Shown piece by piece: positions 8,716 through 17,592 of a stretch of DNA of 20,738 nucleotides. A model generated the notes under the pieces. That model saw only the letters and a list, made by a program, of their open reading frames with translations. It searched no databases and was not told where the DNA came from. This stretch comes from Opitutia bacterium UBA953 (lineage in GTDB: Bacteria > Verrucomicrobiota > Verrucomicrobiia > Opitutales > UBA953). Made by a program: the position numbers and the translations under genes. The stretch lies in contig DBCR01000062.1 in NCBI GenBank assembly GCA_002293125.1, forward strand, positions 1 to 20,738, in the 5' to 3' direction. The number at the start of each line of letters is the position of its first letter. The stretch's first letter is position 1.

Positions 8716-9504
8716 TTACTTCTTGGCCGGGGCCTTCTTGGCGGGCGGGTTCTTGCCCTGGGCGCTGACGACCTTGGGCTTATCGATCTTCTTAGAACCG
8801 GAGGGGAGGGTGGCCTGGTCGAAGGGTAGGAGGGCGCCGTCTTCAAGCACCTTGAGGAGGAGCTGCTTCACGTACGTCTTATGCGGATTGCCGGCGTGGA
8901 GCTGGATGGCGATGAGGCCTTCGAGGGCGCGACCCTTCTCATCGTGGTCGATGAACACCGAGGTCGTCTGGCCGTTGACCTTGTGCTCGAGGCGGTTGCC
9001 GCGGGCGATGACCGTGAACTCGTTATACTGGGAGATTTCCGCTTGCACGCGCGGGCGTTCGCCGACCTGCCAGCGCTGGCCGGTCGGGTCCATCACCACG
9101 TCGACGCCGTTGTAGCCGAAGATGCCGCGGCCGCGTTCTTCGTAGGTCATCGCCGTATGGACGTCGGTCGGATGGACGTCGCACTGGTAGCCGAGAATCG
9201 TCCAAGGCGTCACTTCAGGCAGGCGGCGGCTGCGGTACTGCACGCCGGAGTTGTTATCGCCGACGACCTTGACCGTCGCGCGGATCTCGAAGTCCTTGAC
9301 CTTGCCGTTCCAGATCAGGAACGAGTTCGTCTTCGGCTTGCCGACTTCGCTCGTGCCGACGATCACGCCGTCCTCGACGGCCCAGAGGCCCGGTTCGCCG
9401 TCCCAGCCGGAAAGGTCCTTGCCGTTGAAGAGCGGCGTGAAGCCGTCCTGGGCGAAGACGGGCAGTGCGAGGGTGAGGGCGAGGAGGGAGAGCAGGGACT
9501 TCAT
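8716..9504 (-). CDS. Secreted DUF1080 (PF06439, 3-keto-disaccharide hydrolase-like) protein with Lys-rich tail
   Basis: This 262-residue protein has a signal peptide (1-18, cleaved near VFAQD) and then one DUF1080 beta-sandwich domain (about 20-225). It opens with the family signature FTPLFNGKDLSGW and contains DFEIRATVKV and NSGVQYRS strands typical of the fold. Pfam names the family 3-keto-disaccharide hydrolase after enzymes that cleave 3-keto-glycosides; many members are uncharacterised and it can serve as a binding module, so enzymatic function here is inferred. The C-terminus (KNPPAKKAPAKK) is Lys/Pro/Ala-rich. ATG 9504 gives the signal peptide directly; a start at 9546 would add 14 residues before it and run into the hairpin region. 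It is the first gene of block C, with the sulfatase 5 nt behind it. No Shine-Dalgarno sequence is evident. Confidence 0.9.
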   Translation of the reverse strand: MKSLLSLLALTLALPVFAQDGFTPLFNGKDLSGWDGEPGLWAVEDGVIVGTSEVGKPKTNSFLIWNGKVKDFEIRATVKVVGDNNSGVQYRSRRLPEVTPWTILGYQCDVHPTDVHTAMTYEERGRGIFGYNGVDVVMDPTGQRWQVGERPRVQAEISQYNEFTVIARGNRLEHKVNGQTTSVFIDHDEKGRALEGLIAIQLHAGNPHKTYVKQLLLKVLEDGALLPFDQATLPSGSKKIDKPKVVSAQGKNPPAKKAPAKK

Positions 9505-9524
9505 GGGGGTGGAGGTAAGATACG

Positions 9525-9557
9525 GTGCAAAGGCAGAAAAGTGCAAAGACGAAGAAA
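9525..9557. repeat. Short tandem direct repeat next to hairpin
   Basis: GTGCAAAGGCAGAAAA (9525-9540) is followed at once by the near-copy GTGCAAAGACGAAGAAA (9541-9557). The second unit runs into the left arm of the 9552-9585 hairpin and contains the GCAAAGACG also seen at 7211-7219. It lies in the leader of the DUF1080 gene. Function is unknown; it may be part of a repeat element. Confidence 0.5.
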
Positions 9558-9585
9558 GGGACAGGGTAAGCCCTGTCCCTTTCTT
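9552..9585 (-). terminator. 15-bp hairpin after the SMP-30-like gene, possible terminator
   Basis: Perfect 15-bp arms (9552-9566 and 9571-9585) surround a TAAG loop, with core GGGACAGGG/CCCTGTCCC. It begins 21 nt after the stop of the propeller gene. On the minus strand the stem ends in TTTCTT and is followed by CGTCTTTGCACTTTT, so the downstream strand is T-rich but broken by C and G. It could be a rho-independent terminator for block B or a REP-like extragenic palindrome; the sequence does not decide between them. Confidence 0.55.
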
Positions 9586-9606
9586 TACACCAGGCCCTGC
9601 TCCGCC

Positions 9607-10494
9607 TTAGAGCGCGAGGAAGACCAGCTCGCCGGCCTTGCTGTCGGGGACGATGAGCACGCCGGCTTGTTCGTCGAGGTAGTGGTCGGCGGCGGCCTTG
9701 AGGTCCTGGCCGAGTTCCTTGGGGGCGGAGCCGTCGGCCTCGTAGCGGGTGACGCGGCCGGTCATGACTTCGGAGATGTAGAAGCGGCCCTTGGAATCAT
9801 GGACGATGCCGTCGCCGGAGCGGTGTCCGTTGGCGATGGTCTTGAAGGCGCCATCCTTATATTCGAGGACGTTGCCGAGGAAGAACTCCGCGATGCGGAT
9901 GCGGCCGTCGGCCAGCACGTCGATGCCGTTCGGATTGAGCATCGTGGGATTCGGGGCGATGACTTCGGTGACCTTGCCGTCGAGGGTCACGCGGAAGACG
10001 CGGGCGACGACCGGGATGGCCTGGTGCTCGGGGCTGCCGATCGCGAAGAGTTTGCCGTCCGCGCCGCGCATCTTGGTGACCGCGCCCATATCGGTGATCA
10101 GCACGCTCTGCTTGTCGGGCGAGACGACGACGTCATTCAGGAAGGTTGGTGCCGTCGGGAAGGCGGCCGGACCAGCGAGGAGGGTCTTCTGGCCCTTGGC
10201 GTCGATGGACCAGACCTTGTCGAAGTCGGCGGTGATCAGGCGGTCGCCGACGAAGACGATGCCCTTCGGGTCGTCGAGGCCTTCGGTGAGGATGGTCACC
10301 TTGTCGCCGTCGACCTTCGCGATCTTACCGTCGCCGTCGCCGAGTTTACGAGAGGCGCCCATCAGGGTGACAAAGTATTTGCCGTCGAATCCCTTGGTGA
10401 CGCTTTCTGGCGTGGCGCCGACGGTGAGCTTACGGGGCGCGGCCGAGAGCGGAAGGGTGGCGAGGGCGACGAGGAAGAGGAGGGCGGTCTTCAT
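9607..10494 (-). CDS. Secreted SMP-30/gluconolactonase-like beta-propeller protein
   Basis: A 295-residue protein with signal peptide (1-19) and about six repeated strand blocks, each built around a D/N-rich turn and a hydrophobic strand: DPKGIVFVGDRLITAD, NDVVVSPDKQSVLITD, NPNGIDVLADGRIRIAE, SGDGIVHDSKGRFYISE. This is the SMP-30/gluconolactonase/LRE or NHL-like six-bladed propeller. Its length matches gluconolactonases, which hydrolyse sugar lactones formed when aldoses are oxidised, and N120/D121 sit where a metal-binding Asn is expected. Assignment rests on repeat pattern only, so a non-enzymatic binding propeller is possible. It lies 42 nt after the TauE/SafE gene and probably shares its transcript; a hairpin follows its stop. 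A lactonase would fit a locus that oxidises sugars, alongside DUF1080 proteins and a haem protein (inference). Confidence 0.75.
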   Translation of the reverse strand: MKTALLFLVALATLPLSAAPRKLTVGATPESVTKGFDGKYFVTLMGASRKLGDGDGKIAKVDGDKVTILTEGLDDPKGIVFVGDRLITADFDKVWSIDAKGQKTLLAGPAAFPTAPTFLNDVVVSPDKQSVLITDMGAVTKMRGADGKLFAIGSPEHQAIPVVARVFRVTLDGKVTEVIAPNPTMLNPNGIDVLADGRIRIAEFFLGNVLEYKDGAFKTIANGHRSGDGIVHDSKGRFYISEVMTGRVTRYEADGSAPKELGQDLKAAADHYLDEQAGVLIVPDSKAGELVFLAL

Positions 10495-10536
10495 GAGGCC
10501 CTTATTTCCGCTTTCCCGCCGAGCGGAGTCAAGCGG

Positions 10537-11307
10537 TCAGCCGACGATCAGCCAGACCGCGGCGAAGGCCGTGAGCCAGGCCAACGTCGCCTCGAAAGCG
10601 TCCTGCTTGATACGTTTCAGGATCTGCCAGCCGAGGATGATGCCGGCGATGACGCCAGGCAGCAGCACCAGGTTGGTCATTAGTGACGGTCCGGTGACAA
10701 GTCCGAGGCTGCCGCTGAAAGGCAGCTTGAAGAGGTTGATGAAAAGGAAGAAGCGGCAGAAGACCCCGAGGTGCTCGTTCTTCTCGAGCCGCTGGGCCAG
10801 CAGGTAGACCGTCATCACCGGCCCGGCGGCGTTGGCGAGCATCGTCGAGATACCGGCGATGCCGCCCATGCCCCAGGTGAAGGTGCGATGACGGGTCAGG
10901 GCCAGGAGCTGCTCGCGGCGACGGTTGAGGACGACGTTGAAGGCGAGCAGCGCGAGGATGAGCACGCCGATGACGACGCGGGCGGTGCCGTTGTCGACCC
11001 GGTCGAGCAGGAGCCAGCCGGCGAGGACGCCGACGACCGCGGCGGGGATCATCGGGACGATCTGCCGCCAGCTGCCGCCTTGGCGGTTGATGAGGTAGCC
11101 CATCAGGTCGGCGACGATGAGCATGGGCAGGACGATCCCGACCGAGGGCTTGGCGTCGAAGATCTTGGCCATGATGACGACGTTGAGCGTCGCCGTGCCG
11201 GCGAGCCCCGACTTCGAGAGACCGATGCACAGGGCGCCGAAGAGCGCGAGCAGCAGGATCCACCCGTCGGCGGGCAGCAGGGTTTGGCCTTGGATCCAGT
11301 CGAGCAT
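10537..11307 (-). CDS. TauE/SafE family membrane anion exporter
   Basis: A 256-residue, very hydrophobic protein with about seven to eight membrane segments. Both TauE/SafE half-repeats show: GLSKSGLAGTATLN near residues 29-42 and GMGGIAGISTMLANAAGP near 145-162. Characterised members export sulfite, sulfoacetate or related organosulfur anions across the inner membrane, and family members often accompany sulfonate or sulfate-ester metabolism. Among five sulfatases, export of sulfate, sulfite or another anion is the natural guess, but the family also includes proteins of unknown cargo. It is the first gene of block B, with 171 nt upstream that contain the large palindrome (11361-11474) and a small dyad (11319-11333) just before the start. 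ATG 11307 begins before the first membrane segment; it has no cleavable signal, as expected for a polytopic protein. Confidence 0.88.
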   Translation of the reverse strand: MLDWIQGQTLLPADGWILLLALFGALCIGLSKSGLAGTATLNVVIMAKIFDAKPSVGIVLPMLIVADLMGYLINRQGGSWRQIVPMIPAAVVGVLAGWLLLDRVDNGTARVVIGVLILALLAFNVVLNRRREQLLALTRHRTFTWGMGGIAGISTMLANAAGPVMTVYLLAQRLEKNEHLGVFCRFFLFINLFKLPFSGSLGLVTGPSLMTNLVLLPGVIAGIILGWQILKRIKQDAFEATLAWLTAFAAVWLIVG

Positions 11308-11318
11308 CGTCCGCAGTC

Positions 11319-11333
11319 AGTCGGAAACCGACT
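11319..11333. promoter_or_regulatory. Small dyad upstream of the TauE/SafE start
   Basis: AGTCGG-AAA-CCGACT is a perfect six-base dyad ending 12 nt before the exporter's ATG. The position suits an operator or a leader hairpin. There is no supporting second copy in the window, so the functional call is weak. Confidence 0.25.
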
Positions 11334-11360
11334 CAGCGGGCGAGCGTGTAACGGAGAACA

Positions 11361-11474
11361 CCTCAGCCAAAGGGGTCAGGCCGCACCTTGTTGTCGCCGA
11401 ACCTAAAATCGCGTTAAAGTGGCGAGTTTAGGTTCACCTAGGGCGTGGGTGCGGCCTGACCCCTTTGGCTGAGG
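11361..11474. repeat. 114-nt nested palindrome between SGNH-DUF1080 and TauE/SafE genes
   Basis: The outer arms are 27 bp and perfect (11361-11387 with 11448-11474, CTCAGCCAAAGGGGTCAGGC core). Inside the 60-nt interior are a second perfect nine-base stem (GAACCTAAA 11399-11407 with TTTAGGTTC 11427-11435) and a third four-base stem (11409-11412 with 11422-11425). It starts 4 nt beyond the SGNH-DUF1080 stop. No run of T follows it on the minus strand (the plus-strand side has only TTTT), so a simple terminator is a poor fit. The GGGGTCAG core is shared with the repeat at 7223-7258. It may be an extragenic repeat pair, a MITE-like element or a structured leader RNA. Confidence 0.85.
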
Positions 11475-11478
11475 GCTT

Positions 11479-12792
11479 TTACTTGGCGAGCGTCTTAATC
11501 TGCAGGCGGCGGTATTCCATCTGGCCGCGGTCGCCTTCGAGGCCGATGGGTCCGGTGGCAGGCAGCTTGAGGGCGGCTTCCAGGACTTCGCCGTTGCAGG
11601 TGGCGTGCGCGACGCCGCCCTTCACGATGACGACCAGTTCGTTCCAGTCCTGGGCCTTATACTGCTTGAGGTCCTTGTAAGGTCCGGCGACGAGGAAGTC
11701 GCGGCACTGGAGCTGCGGCTTGCGCAGGTAGACGCCGCTGTCGGCGTTGGGGGTGGCGCGGAATTCGAGACGCAGCTCGAAGTCCTCGGGGAATTCGCAG
11801 GTGGTCCAGAGCGCCTGGATGCGGCGGCCTTCGGCGGGGGTGGTGATCACGAGGCGTCCGTTGATGGCGCGGTAGCGTCCGTCGGCGCTCTCGGTCCGGC
11901 CGTCGAAAGATTGGTCGGCCTTTACTTCCACGAACAGCGGCGCGCCGGGCTTGGGCGCGCCCTTGCGGGGAGGCGTGGCGCGGTAGCCCCAGCCGGTCAG
12001 GTCCTTGCCGTTGAAGAGGCTCACGAAGCCTTCCTCCGGCTTGAAATCGTCGGACGAAGTGTCGAGGTGACCGAGCGTGGCGAACACGGGACGCAGTGCC
12101 GAGGCCCACTTCGCATAGCCGGCGGCGTTGAGGTGGAGCAGGTCGGGGAAGAGGGAAGGGAGGGCGTCGCCTTCGGCGTTGGCGAAGAGGGCGTAGGTGT
12201 CGAGGACCGTGAACTGCGGGTCGCCTTTCACCGCGGCGGCGAAGAGTTCGTTGACGGCGAGGATGGTCTCCTTCGGGCGCTTCTTCGTGGCCGAGCTCGG
12301 GAAGATGCGGCAGACGATGACGGGCATCTTCGGATCGTGGGCCTTGAGGGTGGCGGCGATTTTTTGGAAATTACGGCCGATGGCGTCGACGGGCACCTCG
12401 ACCTCGATGTCGTTCGTCCCCATCAGGAGCACGACGGCCTTCGGGTTGAGCGCGAGCACGTCCTCCTTGAGCCGGAGCAGCATACCGCGGGTCGTGTCAC
12501 CGCCGATGCCGCGATTCGCCAGCTTCATGCCTTCAAAGGCTTTCCGGAAATCCGTGCCCCAGCCTTGGGTGATCGAATCGCCGAAGAAGACCACCGCGCC
12601 TTGGTCCTTGGCGACCTCCGTCGCCCATTGCGGGCGGATGGTGTTCCACCGCTTCACATAGCCGTCATAGCGGCGCAGGGCGCCTTCGCCCGGGAGCGAA
12701 GCCTCGGCCGCGGGCGCCGGCAGGGCGAAGGACGCGGGGTCGGCGGCGGTCAGCGAGAGGACCGAGAACAGCAGGGCGAGGAGCGGGCGCAT
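11479..12792 (-). CDS. Secreted SGNH hydrolase fused to a DUF1080 domain
   Basis: This 437-residue protein has a signal peptide (1-17) and an SGNH hydrolase domain (about 40-245) with the full set of catalytic blocks: S73 in GDSITQGWG, GIGGDT (95-100), GTND (N127) and D217-L-L-H220 in FPDLLHLNAAGY. After a short linker the DUF1080 signature FVSLFNGKDLTGW (257-269) opens a complete beta-sandwich domain to the C-terminus. SGNH enzymes of this kind often deacetylate carbohydrates, and DUF1080 is linked to 3-keto-disaccharide hydrolysis or glycan binding, so one chain may remove an ester and then bind or cleave the sugar (inference). The two halves otherwise occur as separate genes in this window. 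It starts 15 nt after the upstream sulfatase stop and closes block A. Confidence 0.92.
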   Translation of the reverse strand: MRPLLALLFSVLSLTAADPASFALPAPAAEASLPGEGALRRYDGYVKRWNTIRPQWATEVAKDQGAVVFFGDSITQGWGTDFRKAFEGMKLANRGIGGDTTRGMLLRLKEDVLALNPKAVVLLMGTNDIEVEVPVDAIGRNFQKIAATLKAHDPKMPVIVCRIFPSSATKKRPKETILAVNELFAAAVKGDPQFTVLDTYALFANAEGDALPSLFPDLLHLNAAGYAKWASALRPVFATLGHLDTSSDDFKPEEGFVSLFNGKDLTGWGYRATPPRKGAPKPGAPLFVEVKADQSFDGRTESADGRYRAINGRLVITTPAEGRRIQALWTTCEFPEDFELRLEFRATPNADSGVYLRKPQLQCRDFLVAGPYKDLKQYKAQDWNELVVIVKGGVAHATCNGEVLEAALKLPATGPIGLEGDRGQMEYRRLQIKTLAK

Positions 12793-12807
12793 GTTAAGGA
12801 GATGAGT

Positions 12808-14340
<1,533 letters not shown>

Positions 14341-14345
14341 GGGGG

Positions 14346-16373
14346 TCAGCCCACCGTACCCTGCCGCCGGCACCATTCAACCCACATGTCGCGGAAGCCT
14401 GCCTCGACCTTGCGGGTGAAGCCCGCCGCATCGAGCAGGGGGGAGGCTTGCATCTTGGTCCGCAGCCCGGCACGGAGCGCAGCTAGGGCAGGTTTGTCCT
14501 CCGCGGTCTTGATGGCGAGGTCGACGTAGGCGTCGACAGAGGGCGCGGCGAAGTCCGCAAGGCCGACGTTACTGAGGATGCTCAAACCGGCGCGGCCGAG
14601 ATTACGGTGGCCGACGAGGCTGACGACCGGCACGCCCATCCAGAGGGCGTCGAGGGTAGTGGTCATGCCGCCGTAGGGGAACGTGTCGAGGGCGAGGTCG
14701 ATCTCGTGGTAGCGGGCGAGCAGAGCGCCTTGGGAAAGGTCAGGCGTGGAGGGCAGGTAGTCGGCGAAGCACAGCTGCTCCGGCGCGACGCCGAGCTTCG
14801 TGAGCGCCTCGGTGAAGCGACGGCGGTGGCTGCCTTGTTTAGCCAGGAGCTGCAGGCGGGCGTCGGGTCGCGCTCGCAGGATGCGCGCCCAGACGCCGAG
14901 GACTTCATCGTTGATCTTGCAGGAGTTATTGAGCGAACCGAACGTGAATGGGCGTCCCTTGCCCGACGGCAGGTCGTTGACTGCGGGGAAGCCGGCGGGT
15001 GGTTCGTAGCAGGTCCAGCAGTCCGGGATCATCCATGGCTTTTCGTTCGCGTCGGCAATCCGGTTGCCGGCGGGCGGTTCCAGGTGGGCATCCGTAAGCC
15101 GGTAATCCATCGTCGAGAGGCCGGAGCTCTCGGGGTAGCCGAGCCACGAGACCTGTAGCGGCGCGGGCTTCAACGCAAAGACGTCGAGGCGGTTGTCGGA
15201 GGTGTGGAGGGAAAGATCGACGAGAATGTCGATCTGGTCTTCGCGGATCCGTTGCGCAAACAGGTCGGCCGGCCAGCCGGTGGTTTCTCTCCAGCCGTCG
15301 GCGTGTTCGCGGAACTTCTGTCCAAACGCATCCGGATGGGCGCCGGCATAGCAGAAGATCTCGAACTGCGAGCGGTCATGCCGGATGAGCGAGGGCAGGA
15401 GGGCGCGGCCGACGACATGGTCACGAAGGTCGGGCGAGATGAAGCCGATGCGCAACTTGCGAGCGAGGGTAGGCGGGTTGGCGTGAGGCGTCGTCGCCGA
15501 GACATGGCGCCGGTTCCATTCTGCGTGCTGCTCCGCGATCGCCCCGTCGGTCGTGGCGGGATCATAGTGCATGATCAGGATCAGGTTGCTACGGATCTCC
15601 TTTGCGTCGGGCTGGAGTTCGACGCAGCGGCGGAGCAACTGGATTGCCGGCCCGGTCTCGCCGAGCTCCTTGTGGATCACCGCTAGGTTGTTCAGCGGAA
15701 TCGTATTATTCGGCTCGATGCGGAGCGCGTGCTGAAAGGATTCGGCCGCACCGTCGAGGTCGCAGTCCGCCTGGAGCATCGCGCCGAGATTGGTCGCCGC
15801 GGACAGGTCGGTCGGCCGACGGCGGAGCATGTCGCGGTAATGGGCGATGGATTCCTGGATTTGTCCGGCCGAATGCAGGGCGAGGCCGAGCTGCAGTTCG
15901 CAGGATGGGTTGTCCGGCTGGAGGCTGAGCGAGAGACGATAGGTGGCCAGTGCCTCCGGCCAGCGCTGCAACTGGAGGAGCGCGTTGCCGCGGTTATAGT
16001 GATGGGAGGCTGTGTCGGGTTGCAGCTTGATGGCCCGGTCCAGGCAGGCGAGGGCCTCTACGGCTTCACGCTGTTCGAGCAGGCGGGCACCGAGGTTGGC
16101 ATGGTAGTGAGGGATGTCCGGTCGGAGTGCGATGACGCGCCGGAGGTTGGCGAAGCCCTCGTCCTTGCGCCCTGTGTCTACTTCGATCAGCCCGATCAGG
16201 TGGACGATGTCGGTCGCCTGGGGGAAGTGCTGTTGGAGCTGGCGATAGAGGTTCTCCGCCTCGACGAGCTTTCCGGTGCGATGGAGCTCCATCGCATAGT
16301 TGAGCGCGGCCTGGGGGTCGGTGAACTGCACGCGGGCAGGGAAATCTTTCTTAGCAAGATTGACCAGCGTCAA
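14346..16373 (-). CDS. TPR protein with O-GlcNAc-transferase-like (GT41) catalytic domain
   Basis: A 675-residue protein without signal peptide or membrane segment, so probably cytosolic. Residues 20-270 hold about seven TPR repeats (for example HYHANLGARLLEQREAVEAL, HHYNRGNALLQLQRWPEAL). From about 305 a GT41 domain follows: LRIGFISPDLRDHVVG, SLHTSDNRLDVFALKPAPLQ with candidate catalytic His H390, SWLGYPESSG, FGSLNNSCKIND with K486 for the nucleotide phosphates, and LDTFPYGGMTTTLDALWMG. GT41 enzymes transfer sugars such as GlcNAc or Glc from UDP-sugars to Ser/Thr or Asn of proteins. The usual TTTxDALWMGVPVV block is intact, which argues for an active enzyme; the target is unknown. The start is TTG 16373, 12 nt after the hydrolase stop, supported by GAGGGG just upstream; the next in-frame ATG is 27 codons inside. 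It sits in the sulfatase operon with a 5-nt gap downstream. Confidence 0.88.
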   Translation of the reverse strand: MTLVNLAKKDFPARVQFTDPQAALNYAMELHRTGKLVEAENLYRQLQQHFPQATDIVHLIGLIEVDTGRKDEGFANLRRVIALRPDIPHYHANLGARLLEQREAVEALACLDRAIKLQPDTASHHYNRGNALLQLQRWPEALATYRLSLSLQPDNPSCELQLGLALHSAGQIQESIAHYRDMLRRRPTDLSAATNLGAMLQADCDLDGAAESFQHALRIEPNNTIPLNNLAVIHKELGETGPAIQLLRRCVELQPDAKEIRSNLILIMHYDPATTDGAIAEQHAEWNRRHVSATTPHANPPTLARKLRIGFISPDLRDHVVGRALLPSLIRHDRSQFEIFCYAGAHPDAFGQKFREHADGWRETTGWPADLFAQRIREDQIDILVDLSLHTSDNRLDVFALKPAPLQVSWLGYPESSGLSTMDYRLTDAHLEPPAGNRIADANEKPWMIPDCWTCYEPPAGFPAVNDLPSGKGRPFTFGSLNNSCKINDEVLGVWARILRARPDARLQLLAKQGSHRRRFTEALTKLGVAPEQLCFADYLPSTPDLSQGALLARYHEIDLALDTFPYGGMTTTLDALWMGVPVVSLVGHRNLGRAGLSILSNVGLADFAAPSVDAYVDLAIKTAEDKPALAALRAGLRTKMQASPLLDAAGFTRKVEAGFRDMWVEWCRRQGTVG

Positions 16374-16385
16374 CTCGCCCCTCGT

Positions 16386-17588
16386 TCAGCGGACTTCCTG
16401 ATAATCCGAGGTCAACGTCAGCTGGTCGGCGTAGGCGTTGATATACCAGGCCGTCGTCCCGGCGGGCAAAGGGGCTGAGGCCGTCGTGCCGCCGCCACCG
16501 CTGGCGGCCATGGCCGGCGTCTCGACCCACTTGCGCGTGCCGGTGAAGCCCTTGTCGGTCGTCGAGACGAGCACGACGCGTGTGATCGGCTTGGTGGAAT
16601 GAAATACCGCGATCGCCGTGCCGGACTCGGTCTTGGCCGAAGGCGAGCTGCCCCATGGCTTACCGGTCTCGACCACGCTCTTCGCGAAGGCGTAGCTATC
16701 AGGGGGATTCCAGCCGGCGGGGTGGCTGTGGCCCATCTTCGTGATGAGCGAGACCATGCGCGGGCCGGGCGTCTTGCGGTAGTGCTCGGCCTGGCAGCCG
16801 AGCGGGAAGTGGGCGTCCTGCGGCCAGGAGAGCCAGAGCACGGGCATCTTCACGCGGTCGGCGTAGTTCATGCCGTCCCAGATCAGCTTGTAGCCTTCGT
16901 TGTCATGCAACGCCCGGCCCCAATGGTTCTCGGCGTCGAACAGATGGCCGCAGCCGTAGGTCGGGATGCCGAAGGCGAAGCGCGCGTCGAGCCCGATGAC
17001 CGTGCTCGTGATCACGCCGCCCCAGGAGACGCCCATCACGCCGATCTTCGACGAATCGACTTCGGGCAGGGAGCGTAGGAGGGAGTTCGCCAGCATCGTA
17101 TCGGCGAGCGCGTGATACATCCATTGATCCTTGAGCGGGAGTTTCGTGTCGGCGAAGGTGCCATCGCGGGCGGGCCCGGAGTTGGCATGGCGCGCCCAGA
17201 TGGGCCGGCCTTTGGCTTGCTTCTTCTCGTCGACGTCGGTCTGGCCTTCCACGGCGATGCTGATGGCCGCGAAGCCTTGGGCGTTCCACTTCTGCACCCA
17301 TTCCTTGTAGGCCGTGCCGCCGCCGCCATGGACGAGGACCATGCCGGGGACCTTGCCGTCGCGCTTGGCGGGCAGGCCGATCCAAGCGAAGACGCGCGTC
17401 GGCTTTCCCTTCCAAGTCAGGGCCTCGTAGAAGATCGCGCGGACTTGTCCGTCGGCCTTGAAGCCTTCGGCCTCGTAGGTCTTCGGGGCTTTAGCGCAGG
17501 TATCGACGAGTCCGAGCGCCACCTTGCGGTCGGCGACGGTCTCGGCGTTGACCGAGACTGCTAGGAGGAGGCAGAGGAGGTGACGCAT
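16386..17588 (-). CDS. Secreted alpha/beta hydrolase, acetyl-xylan-esterase/dienelactone-hydrolase-like
   Basis: A 400-residue protein with signal peptide (1-15) and an alpha/beta-hydrolase core (about 60-305). Visible are the oxyanion-hole segment VLVHGGGGTAYKEW (85-97), the nucleophile elbow GVSWGG (S188), acid D258 in SWPQDAHFP and a His in KMGHSHPAGW (H287 or H289). A C-terminal beta-rich region (about 320-400) follows the core and may be an accessory domain. The architecture matches bacterial acetyl-esterase or peptidase-like hydrolases seen in polysaccharide loci, so deacylation of the same sulfated glycan is inferred. It starts 4 nt after the sulfatase stop and ends 12 nt before the TPR-OGT start. 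Peptidase activity is an alternative that the sequence cannot exclude. Confidence 0.87.
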   Translation of the reverse strand: MRHLLCLLLAVSVNAETVADRKVALGLVDTCAKAPKTYEAEGFKADGQVRAIFYEALTWKGKPTRVFAWIGLPAKRDGKVPGMVLVHGGGGTAYKEWVQKWNAQGFAAISIAVEGQTDVDEKKQAKGRPIWARHANSGPARDGTFADTKLPLKDQWMYHALADTMLANSLLRSLPEVDSSKIGVMGVSWGGVITSTVIGLDARFAFGIPTYGCGHLFDAENHWGRALHDNEGYKLIWDGMNYADRVKMPVLWLSWPQDAHFPLGCQAEHYRKTPGPRMVSLITKMGHSHPAGWNPPDSYAFAKSVVETGKPWGSSPSAKTESGTAIAVFHSTKPITRVVLVSTTDKGFTGTRKWVETPAMAASGGGGTTASAPLPAGTTAWYINAYADQLTLTSDYQEVR

Positions 17589-17592
17589 GGAC

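Noticed and set aside
8881..10683. 600-codon open frame on the plus strand
   Set aside because: It lies opposite the DUF1080, propeller and exporter genes, all with clear family motifs. Its translation has no recognisable motif and is the Asp/Gly/Ala/Val-rich mirror expected from GC-rich third positions.
7223..11474. CRISPR array or insertion sequence
   Set aside because: The repeats are isolated inverted repeats, not evenly spaced direct repeats, and no transposase, integrase or cas gene is present.
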